Below are positions 55,301 to 64,000 of a DNA stretch of 64,000 nt, piece after piece. Each line of letters starts with the position of its first letter. Position 1 is the first letter of the stretch. The stretch covers positions 50,177,222 through 50,241,221 of the forward strand of contig CM068383.1 in the NCBI GenBank assembly GCA_034770075.1, read 5' to 3'. A program made the position numbers and the translations under genes. Source of the DNA: Aralia elata (taxonomy: Eukaryota; Streptophyta; Magnoliopsida; Apiales; Araliaceae). Below the pieces are notes generated by a model. The model was not told where the DNA came from and searched no databases. It saw only the letters and a list, made by a program, of their open reading frames with translations.

Positions 55301-55457
55301 TAAGGTTATTTAAGGTTGTGTAAACCTGGGATTTTATTCAAATACTATTGTAAATATTACTATTATTTATGAAGCTTGTTTAGTTAGATGATGGTGTTTG
55401 ACGTATCGTGAGCACCATATCCTATGTTTGATGTTACACGGATTAGGGGGTGTCACA
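52301..55457 (+). repeat. E2 3' LTR (3157 bp)
   Basis: Pairs with 43553-46715; a 5-bp indel near 52398 and scattered transitions. Most differences fall in the first 1.1 kb. The end is GGGGTGTCACA against GGGGGCGTCACA in the 5' LTR, again a CpG-type change. Confidence 0.95.
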
Positions 55458-55529
55458 TCTGATATCTAGTAGTTCTACTTTGATCACCATACAACTCCTT
55501 GAGGTGCAGCAATATAGTAGGAGCATCCA
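55458..55529 (-). pseudogene. Copia X gag fragment between two inserts
   Basis: 72 bp coding on the minus strand for APTILLHLKELYGDQSRTTR, typical Ty1/copia gag. It joins 58270 upstream and 43552 downstream once the inserts are removed. Confidence 0.85.
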
Positions 55530-58269
55530 TGTGACACCCTCAAATCCAACAGATTTGGTGTTCACTATTCATTTCTTACATGTCTAACTACCCATAATAA
55601 AGGATAGTAAATAACTTCATAAACCATAATCCCATTAAAGGGTACATTATAAATAAATTCTCAGGTCATCTATCCTTAATACATCATTTGCGGAATAAAA
55701 TCTTTAATAATAACGAAGTCTCATTACAAAGAACTTAATCAAATATAGTAAACATCTTCATTTGTTCATCTTGCCTTTGCCCTTGCTTGAGGACGGCTCA
55801 TCCGAGTTTTCAACTTTAGCCGCAATGTTTTAGCAAACAATTGCTCACAAATATAATAACAATAACAATAGAGTAATCAACGAAGTAGATTATTAATTAA
55901 GATGTAATAGCCTTACTGAAATCAATCAACAACAATTAAAGGACTGAAAGCTTAATAGAAAATTCGGCTTAAGATTTGAATATAGATTTCAAGATCAAAA
56001 GTATATCTGAGGGTCATAAGACCTCGAACTATGTCCTAGGTTAACAAGTATCTCTACTATAACCTTTAACAGTCTTGTAGACTATGGACTATCTATCTCG
56101 TACTCCAGGGATCAACCCTTTGTACAATGTATTGTGCACAAACATTTTAATGCTATTGCGTAATTTAATCCCCTATATTAGGGTTGTTCATCTCAGTTTG
56201 ACTTCAGAATTCGTACCAAAAGAAACTTGGTTTGGAATAACTTCAAGAAATTCTATGTCTGTAGAACGCTCATCAACTATGGACTAGTTAAATCAATAAG
56301 GGTTTGCTCTTTGCTAAAGCATTTGATTCAACAATAAAGTTGTACAATGAGGTTTATGTTCGAAGTTTGAATAACAATTCATAATCGCATAACAATTGAC
56401 TTGAATACAACATAAGTATTTGACATTATAACAACCTTGCTTGAACAATAATAAGCTAAGGTTCATAAGCTTACTCAATGAAAGTAAAGTAAGAAAGTTG
56501 TGACATTTATAATCAAGACATGGATAAAATAACTTGCCTTGAGCGCTTGCTACAATTAATGTTATCTACTTGCTCTTTTTGTGACCTATACATTTAAGTC
56601 ACGTTGAACAATTAACAATCATGGTTCAACTAACTACTTTCTAAATTAAGCAATTAATCACATTCAAAAGCATAACTCAAACCAATATTCTTAAACTCTT
56701 ACTATAGTAACACATATTTATCATGTTGCTTCTTATAGGAGAAATTATTTTATTTCTAATTTTAGAAAAAAAATTCATTTTCTGGCCGACCCGACCCGAC
56801 AGAACCGACCAGACTCGAAAACCCGGACCGGCACTGCAGCGCTGGGAATTGGCCATGGTCCGGCACTGCAGCGCAACCCTTGGCCTGACTCCACTACAGA
56901 ACCCGGTGCTGCGGCGCCTGCGTTGTGTTATAGGAGCGGCGCTGCGGCGCCAGACTGAAGAATCAGTTTCTGCAGTCGCGAACTTGCTCTGCTTCCGACA
57001 CAAATTCAACACTTAATCATCTAAACATAAAATCAACTAATCCCAGATGCAATATACTTTGTAAAACACATTAGAACATAACTACTAAATGATTTTCACA
57101 ACTTATAAGCCCAAATTTCATAATCAAGCTAACTTTTACTATTTTGACATAATATTGCAAAATCATTCAACCTAGACTCGATTCTCAACCAAATTAATCC
57201 ATTCCAGTTGCATTGTTTTCGTTTCTTATCAAATTAACATAAACGACAATGAATTTGCAGATTTTTACCCGAATTGAATATCGATTCTTGTACATACAAC
57301 CATATTCGTGAACTTTTTCACTGTAAATATAAAACTCCATTTAAAAGCATAATTTTATGGATTAATTCAACTAAAACATGTTTATAAACATCATACACTG
57401 ATTATACATGCATATCAACACAATAACCAATTACCGCATGCATTAGCCATAAAAATTTATTGACAGACAAACAAAAATCAATTTTCAGTGAAGAAATATA
57501 AATAGAGAATTAGAATCAGTTTATACCTCTTGGTTTTTACTTAGACTTAGCTGGATGATTAGGAATAGCTTGGCAATCCCCCTCCTTCCTCTTTGATTTT
57601 CAAGTTTCTCTCAATTGTCAATTCTCTCTAAACCCTCAATTCTCAGTCTCAGACTATTTCCTCATTCTCTCAAAATAAACTGACCAAAGCTACAAAATAA
57701 AACTGATAAAAAAACTGACTCTTAACGTATTTTAATATAATACTGCAGTTAGAAAAAAAATTTAAATGGTCAGCTGTTACAAATTTCAAAAGCCATAAGG
57801 CTTGTTTGGCTAAACACTAATAAAACAAACTCTTTTACTAACCAAGGGTCACAAGACCTTGTTTGGTTAACTAACATAAAACCTATTTTTCTATTATTTT
57901 AATAATCCTTTTATAATAAGGTTCAATTGTCACACATACTTTAATTAAATTTACTAATAAATAAATTCTATTAAACCTTACTAATTAAATTTTTATTTCT
58001 ATTTGGCCAACTATAATATTACTAAATAAATTATTTTATTCAAATAAAATATTTATTCAAATAAATCATTAATCATCTAATTTAGTTGTTCAATTAAATT
58101 AGAATAAACACAAATCACCTTTCAAATAACAATTAACATAATTGTACTAGAATAAATTACCCCACAATGATTTCATCAATTATTTACTCTATTCAATAAA
58201 TAAATCAACTAAAATATTTATTTAACTCAATAAATATTTTATTTATTCACAAAAATCACATTCGTTACA
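55530..58269 (-). mobile_element. Solo Tekay-type LTR (2740 bp)
   Basis: On the minus strand TGTAACGAATGTG (58269) to GGGTGTCACA (55530), flanked by the target duplication ATCCA (55525-55529 and 58270-58274). It belongs to the same broad group as the E1 and E2 LTRs: donor-like CCAAGAG/GTATAA (intron side from 57526), a palindrome cluster at 56820-56956, and near its end a Lys-rich frame (SSSKGKGKMNK). The equivalent of the acceptor reads TTGCGG instead of TTGCAG, so it seems mutated. No internal region. Confidence 0.9.
56820..56956. repeat. GC-rich palindrome cluster in the solo LTR
   Basis: Four related words: GGCACTGCAGCGCTGG, CGGCACTGCAGCGC, CGGTGCTGCGGCGCC and GCGGCGCTGCGGCGCC, all variants of a GGCGCTGCAGCGCC-like palindrome. 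The surrounding 2.7 kb is AT-rich, so the cluster stands out. Confidence 0.8.
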
Positions 58270-58542
58270 ATCCATAGTTTCATGCTGACGCTGAAGCTCG
58301 TTACTCATGGATGTGAGCATAATGCATTGAGTTAAGATTGCATCATCTTGCCACTTTCTGAAAGTAGCAACCTCTTCCTCAGAGGCTGTTTCTGCAACAT
58401 TTGCAGGGACAGGCAAATTTAGGACATAAGAAATCTTTTCAGCAGTGAGAACAATTCTCAGATTCCTTAACCAGTCCGTGTAATTCGGTCCGGTTAGTTT
58501 GTTAGCATCAAGTATGCTACGCAATGATAATGAGTTTGACAT
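58270..58542 (-). pseudogene. Copia X gag, N-terminal part
   Basis: Starts MSNSLSLRSILDANKLTG at 58542 (an upstream in-frame Met at 58581 is less likely) and runs through the typical copia gag block NYTDWLRNLRIVL to QRQHETMD, where the solo LTR interrupts it. It is open over its whole length and continues in the fragments at 55529, 43552 and 41621. Gag forms the virus-like particle; this one is dead because of the inserts. Confidence 0.88.
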
Positions 58543-58738
58543 TTTTAAATTTTGCATGTGAAATAGACAATATTTTAGCATACATTCATTTTATTAATCA
58601 TCAAAATAAATTAGGTCTTTATTTAAATTGGTATCTCCCACTATTTTCATCAAACTATATTACCCTCAATATATAGTTCGACAAATCTAATTAAAGATTT
58701 GCTAGTGAGAATAAAGATCCCATTTTAAATGTATATAA

Positions 58739-59029
58739 CCTTGTGGTGACACAACAAACGATATATAAATAAATAAGTTGACAACTATTGTCAATTACAT
58801 CACTATGTAACTCTTTGTATTTTGCCTCTTAGATTATTTTGATCAAGTGGTGACACATTCCAATCAAAATTATCCAAGTTAAGTCCAACCTAGCACTTCC
58901 ATATATGTGAAGAGAAAAATACCGTCCTTGTGGTGACACAATAAAACAATAATGTTCAATTCCTTAATAAGCATCAAATATGATAAGGTAACATCTTAAA
59001 TATTTAATACTTGCCTTATGGTGACACAA
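58739..59029 (-). repeat. Four TTGTG-loop-CACAA inverted repeats in the copia leader
   Basis: CCTTGTGGTGACACAA at 58739-58754 and 58926-58941, CCTTATGGTGACACAA at 59014-59029, AAGTGGTGACACA at 58845-58857. Spacing is about 85-105 bp. In the transcript each reads TTGTG-TCAC-CACAA. Confidence 0.8.
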
Positions 59030-59174
59030 CAAACTCATATTAAATATTTAATACTCTATTGCTTTACCATGCTAGAAGGCGACGTTCAATATTCCAAATA
59101 TCTTTGAACGTTTAGGACCTAATATAATTTCTTCGAGGGGTTTATTATTATTAGTCTCATCTTGTTTAGCGCGC

Positions 59175-59197
59175 ATGCACACGCACACACACACACA

Positions 59198-59270
<73 letters not shown>
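59175..59270. repeat. CA/TA dinucleotide microsatellite
   Basis: Alternating (AC)n and (AT)n runs over about 95 bp. Confidence 0.95.
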
Positions 59271-59271
<1 letters not shown>

Positions 59272-60055
59272 AAATACGCGTCATATTATTTAACATGCGA
59301 AGTATGTTGGATAATATATAATATATATAGTAAGCATGCACATATAGAATACTATATTCTACCTGGATTGATTATGGACTTTTATTCTACTTTGGTTCAC
59401 TAGAGCTACCAAGTGAACCAAAAGGTCAAACTTAGGGTGCAAGAACTGAATTTAAATATAACTATTACATTTAAATCCTGGGCTCTATTACAAACGGGTC
59501 TTCAAGCGCTCCTTGCTACTTTGTCTCCAATTCTTCAAAATTATTCTAATTGATCCTATTACATAAACTATTTACAATAAATAGAAACCTTGATCAGCAG
59601 TTAAGGGGAAGAACACAGGAGGGAGATAGAATTTACATTGAGAAAAATTAGATAAGACGAGGTACGCATACCCGATTTATAAAAACCCATTCATTCAAGC
59701 ATCCTCATAAACTAAAATCCAATCACACATTGGTCAATAGTCCATAATCAATCCCTATTTATTATCATACATATCTCCATATGCATCAATAAATAACATT
59801 CATCTCATGAATAATAAAATCATTCCATATATGCATTGATATCATTTAATGGGCAAAAGTTTGCTAGTATTTAGTTTTGAAACAAAATAAACTCTTTTAT
59901 TTTAATCAAAAACCAAATCAAAATTAAACTCCTTTAATTTTAGCAATCTGAAATCATATTCCAGATAAAATAAATATCTTTGTTTTAAACTTATTCTAAT
60001 TAAATAAACTATTTAAGTTAATTGAAGAAAAAATTATTTTTCAGATTCTGCTGTC

Positions 60056-60177
60056 CGGCGCAGCTGCGCCTAGAATGAACTGGGAACCGGCGCAGCTGTG
60101 CTACACCACCAGAAACGACTTTCTGGATTTGGGAGCAGCTGCGCTCCAGAATAAACTGGAAGTGGTGCAGCTGCACC
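60056..60177 (-). repeat. GC-rich palindromes in the copia X leader
   Basis: GGCGCAGCTGCGCC (60056-60069, perfect), CGGCGCAGCTGTGC (60089-60102), GGAGCAGCTGCGCTCC (60138-60153) and GGTGCAGCTGCACC (60163-60176, perfect). Arms change together while the CAGCTG centre stays. Confidence 0.85.
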
Positions 60178-60279
60178 GTGTAGCATATTCGCAAAGAATA
60201 GATTTTGGCCCAAAAATTCAATTCAATCGCATACCATACACACACAGAATTATCAAAATCGATAATTAGCACACGATTA

Positions 60280-60292
60280 GGCTCTGATACCA
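60280..60292 (-). other. Copia X primer-binding site (tRNA-iMet)
   Basis: TGGTATCAGAGCC on the minus strand, one base from the LTR end. Confidence 0.92.
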
Positions 60293-60293
60293 C

Positions 60294-61686
60294 TGTTAGG
60301 TTTGTATATTACGAAAGCATGCAATCAAATTACATAAATAGAGCGAAAACGCGATAAAACGGATTTTAAAATTTTATACAAATCATCACCACGATCAATC
60401 TATGTGCTCAATTAACGATATAATCGAAAGAGACAGAGATAGAGAATTATACCCTCGTGAATCAAAGCTTCCTCGGGTACAATTTCACCTCCAATTCCTT
60501 CACGTTCTCCTTGAATTCCACCGATGAGATTCCTTTCTTTGATCAATGTTAGCCACCCAAGTGTTTGGCCTCTAGAGGTGATCCACCAAGGAATAAAATC
60601 TATTCAAGAAGAAGGGTGTTGGCAAAACCCTAGTTTCTATCTCTATAGAAATTGCAAGTACTCTCCATAATTTTAATGCAAGAGTGTGTAACCCAAATCT
60701 ATAATAAGACTCCTCTTATTTATAGATATAGGAAACCCTCCTAAATAATTTAAGATTACGTTAATTGTCTTAATTAAACTCTTTTAATTAATTAAACTCC
60801 TAATCCAATTAGGAATTTATGAGAGTACTTTTATTAATTAATTCTCAAACCTTTTTCAAGAATTAAATAATAATAATAGTAATAATAATAATAAGTCTCC
60901 TCTTATTAATTTATATTTAATATTTTTAAAATATTAAATAATAAATATTAAGCTGTTTAATTTATTCTATCTCTATAGACTAAATTAAATACAATTTAAC
61001 TTATTATTACAATTATGTCATTTACTTCTTAAATAAATATTTTTCTATTGCGGTATGACACTTTAGGTTCTCCATATTAAACCAGTTGTGAATAAATCAA
61101 TTAGAACAATTCTAATATTATTTAAATAAATAAATTAAACTATTTAATTTATTTAAATAAATAACATTTATTCTACAATAAGGGTAAGCCCCCTTAGTGA
61201 TCAACGACTTTCCATATAATATAGATTTCAACATTAATCACAAATGAACCTTTTAGTGAATAGTTACCGTACAATTCAATCCTTCTACCACATAATGCCC
61301 CAATTAAATATAAGATATGGAATTACTGTCAAGTCTTATTTTATTTAATTATCTGTATTTCGACTCCCAAATGTGCAACTCTAAATAATGCAAATTAGAA
61401 ACTCCTTTCTAATTTCATTATGCCTTGGCCAAGGACTACTGAGTTGTCATTTATCGAATCACATAGGACATTCACATCTTTACTAGATGTGGTAGATTTT
61501 TTGTTGATCATTCACATAGCTTCATGTATAACTTATTATACCCAATCATACCCTTTGATATACCCTAAAAGTCTTAAGGGACATGTCAAAGTACAACTCA
61601 TCATACACAAGATACTATGATGATCTCAAGTCCAAGGATTACTTGTACTGCTATCACTAGAGGAATTCCTATTGACAGGCGAGTAA
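60294..61686 (-). repeat. Copia X 5' LTR, truncated
   Basis: Matches the solo LTR (41622 onwards) and the 3' LTR until GGCGAGTAA at 61686. The last ~430 bp (LTR start in transcript sense, with its promoter) are missing and copia Y sequence follows directly. Confidence 0.88.
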
Positions 61687-64000
61687 GTCTATTAAGTTAA
61701 TAAGTAGTTATTATGTTCCAGTTCTCTTAAGAAACAATTTTACTTCCGTTGTTGGACAAGGAAGGTACTGGCATTATATTTAAGAACAATTGTTGTTCTA
61801 TTTATAATGATAATATTTTGTTTGAAACTGGAGGATCACTTGATGGACTTTGTATACTTGACTTACATGAAAAACAATTTGCAAATTGAACAAACTAGTA
61901 AAAGAAAAAGGAGATGGTCATTCAAAGAGTTGAATATGTGTATTTGATGAAATACAAGTTTGAATCATTTGAAAGGTTCAAAGAATTCAGAAGTGAAACA
62001 AATTGACAAAGTATTAAGATTCTTTGATCAGATCGAAGAAGGAATACTTGTACAATGAGTTTCAAGATATCTCAAAATGGTATTTTCTCATAATGGACGC
62101 TTCATGATACGCAATAATTGATTTGTGTATCTAAAAGAAGAAATTGTACCTTGTTGGACATGGTGCGGTCTATAGTGATTTTTACCAATATTCCAGTATC
62201 TATCTAGGGTTATGCCCTAGAAATGGCTGCATATCTACAAAATAAAGTAACCTCAAAATTCGGTCCCAAGACTCCATAAAAGTTATCGATAGGGAGGATT
62301 CCTAATCTTAAGTATGTTAAGATAAGGGTTTGTCCAACTTATGTGAAAAAGTTTCAAAAGATAAGTTTGGGACAAAATCTGACAAGTGCAGATTTGTGGG
62401 ATATCCTAAAGAAAGTTTAGGATACTATTACTATAATCCTACACGCTGCCTTCTTAGATAAAGATGTTTATCATTGAAGGAGCTAGTGGGAGGATAATAG
62501 ATCTTGAAGGAGTTCAAGAACCACAAAGCATTTTGAGTCAAATCGAGGAACTTGTAGATAGACCTATTATACCACAACCGAATCGTAAATCTGGAAGAGT
62601 ACCGAATATACCTAGAAGGTATGGATTCATCATAGAGGATGATGATGATGTACACATCATAGATGATGATGATCCAGTTATATACGATGAGGTTATGAGT
62701 AGTAGACACTTAGAGAAATGGCAGATGACCATGAAATCTAAAATGGACTCCATGTATGAGAACCAAGTATAGACTTTGGTTACTCCACTGAAAGGCATAG
62801 TGCCTAGAGGGTGTATATGGGTCTTTAAAACAAAGACTGGGGCAAATGGAAAGGTGGAGACCTATAAGACCAGACTTGTTTAAAAGGTTTAAAATCAAGT
62901 CAAGGAGTTGACTATGATAAAACCTTATTAACAGAAAATGCTCAAGTCCATTTGGATTTTACTTGCAATTGCAGCTTATTATTACTAAATATGGCAAATG
63001 GATGTGGAGACGCCCTTCCTCAATGAAGACTTGAGGAGAATGTATGTAAGATACAGCCAGAGGAATTTGTTTCAAAGGTTGAAGCAAATCGTATATGTAA
63101 ACTACAATGATCTATTTATGGATTGAAGCAAACTTCTCAAAGATGGAACATTCATTTTGATGAGACAATCAAAAGAGTTTGATTTTATCAAAAACGAGAA
63201 TGAACCTAGTGTGTACAAAAAGGGTCAGTGGGAGCACTGTGACATTCCTAGTATTATATGTTGATATACTACTAACAAGGAATGACACACCAATGCTATA
63301 ATCAGTAAAGATAAAATTGTCTAAACATTCCTCCATGAATAACTTGGGAGGAGCATCTTATATATTGGGGATATAAATCTATATAGATAGATTTAAAAGG
63401 ATGTTCAGCTTGACCCAATAAAAGTATATTCATTCGATGCTAAAGGCGTTTAGCATAGCAAACTCCAAGAGAGGTCTCATGATGATGAGCCATGGAGTGT
63501 ATCTCTCTAAAATTATCTCCAATGAAAGAGAGATCACATGAGTTACTATCATGTATGCAATGAATATACAAGGCCTGATGTTGATCAGTCATATTTTGGA
63601 GAAGATCACTATAAGATAGTGAAAAATATCTTTAAGTACTTAACCGGTATTGAGGATGTGATTATGATTCATGGTGGGTCTGAATTAAAACTAGAGGGTT
63701 AAACAGACTCAAGTTTTTTTTTTAGACTGACCAAGACGATAACAAATCCACTTTAGGGTAAATTGTTACCTTGAATGGTGGTGCAGTGAATTGGAAAGGT
63801 TTCAAACAGCAAAGAGTTATTAGTTTAGTGACAAAAACAAAGTATATAGCTATAAATGAAGCTGCAAGTTAATTATTTGGATGAAAAGTTCATTACAGAA
63901 CTAGGAATAGTTCCTAAGTCTCATCTTGGATTCAAACATGTGTTGCGGCACTTTCATTTGATTAGTAAAATCATTGAAAGAGGAGAAGTCACTATAGATA
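61687..64000 (+). pseudogene. Copia Y: decayed Ty1/copia pol, plus strand
   Basis: Readable in order: pre-integrase region (61740-61900), integrase core pieces (61940-62240), linker, start of reverse transcriptase 62464-62772 (KSGRVPNIPRRYGFIIEDD, KWQMTMKSKMDSMYENQV), RT body with a damaged YVDD box (YV-ILLT, about 63258), and RNase H region (63780-63880, AVNWKGFKQQR). Stops and shifts occur every 50-150 bp, so it is old. It is a relative of copia X pol in the opposite orientation and continues past the window end. Confidence 0.85.

Larger units (their letters stand above)
43553..55457 (+). mobile_element. Element E2: full-length Tekay-type chromovirus
   Basis: LTRs 43553-46715 and 52301-55457, target duplication TCTGA (43548-43552 and 55458-55462), iMet PBS, pre-gag ORF, gag-pol with chromodomain, polypurine tract. 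The LTRs differ at only about 1-2% of sites by eye, yet gag-pol has at least nine in-frame stops and a deletion. It lies in the gag of copia X, in the opposite orientation. Confidence 0.95.
58543..60279 (-). other. Copia X 5' leader (untranslated, 1.7 kb)
   Basis: Long untranslated region between PBS and gag. It contains four copies of CCTTGTGGTGACACAA-type inverted repeats (58739-59029), a CA/TA microsatellite (59175-59270) and four GC-rich palindromes (60056-60177). No credible ORF; the frame over the microsatellite is low-complexity. Confidence 0.7.
27630..61686 (-). mobile_element. Copia X: old Ty1/copia element split by four insertions
   Basis: Order along the minus strand: 5' LTR (61686-60294, truncated), iMet PBS, long leader, gag (in four pieces), pol, polypurine tract, 3' LTR (38129-37609 plus 28768-27630). 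Removing the four inserts with their 5-bp duplications gives a continuous gag and a continuous LTR, which supports this reconstruction. Several stops interrupt pol, so the element is dead. The lineage within Ty1/copia was not determined; Tork-like is a guess. Confidence 0.88.

Noticed and set aside
59072..59341. 89-residue Cys/Val-rich ORF on the minus strand
   Set aside because: It is translation of the CA/TA microsatellite.

Overview
This is plant nuclear DNA, probably from a eudicot with a repeat-rich genome; the species cannot be told from the sequence. It is AT-rich and contains one recognisable host gene. Almost everything else is LTR retrotransposon sequence at several stages of decay, much of it nested. 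Splice-like sites, TATA boxes and tRNA-type primer-binding sites (PBS) are eukaryotic, and the element families (chromodomain Ty3/gypsy, Athila/Tat-type Ty3/gypsy with tRNA-Asp PBS, Ty1/copia with tRNA-iMet PBS) are typical of plants.

Layout. 1-781: truncated copy of a Tekay/Del-type chromovirus (plus strand). 784-1690: AT-rich and LTR-like debris. 1824-3482 (minus): an intact single-exon glyoxal oxidase-like gene, the only host gene. 4205-5807: front part of a Tekay-type LTR (plus), cut by the next element. 5808-15535 (minus): element E1, a nearly intact Tekay-type chromovirus with a complete 3' LTR, pre-gag ORF, gag-protease ORF and RT-RNase H-integrase-chromodomain ORF. 15536-27361 (minus): a tandem array of four near-identical 1.82-kb Athila/Tat-type LTRs separated by coding-free 1.36-kb internal segments. 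27630-61686 (minus): an old Ty1/copia element, copia X. Four insertions have split it: an Athila-like element E3 (28769-37603) inside its 3' LTR, a solo copia LTR (41622-43426) in gag, a chromovirus E2 (43553-55457, plus) in gag, and a solo chromovirus LTR (55530-58269, minus) in gag. Each of the four has a 5-bp target duplication that I could read (GACAT, AACTC, TCTGA, ATCCA). 61687-64000: a decayed copia pol on the plus strand (copia Y), running off the window.

Beyond the standard domains the window shows several shared non-coding or accessory features. (i) The Tekay-type elements carry an extra acidic coiled-coil ORF between PBS and gag, with a 3'-splice-site-like sequence immediately before its ATG. 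(ii) Their long LTRs share a TATA box, a donor-like AAG/GTA and (in most) an acceptor-like site followed by a short Lys-rich reading frame, which suggests a long intron inside the LTR. (iii) GC-rich perfect or near-perfect palindromes with compensating changes occur in these LTRs and also in the leader of the unrelated copia X. (iv) Athila-type elements carry two families of hairpins whose arms co-vary: one around GTGCN-TTTTA-N'GC, and one with a TTG-AGGA-CAA core placed directly before polypurine tracts. These are sequence observations; the functions proposed are inference.

Where elements are minus strand, '5'' and '3'' below refer to the element's own transcript, so its 5' LTR has the higher coordinates.
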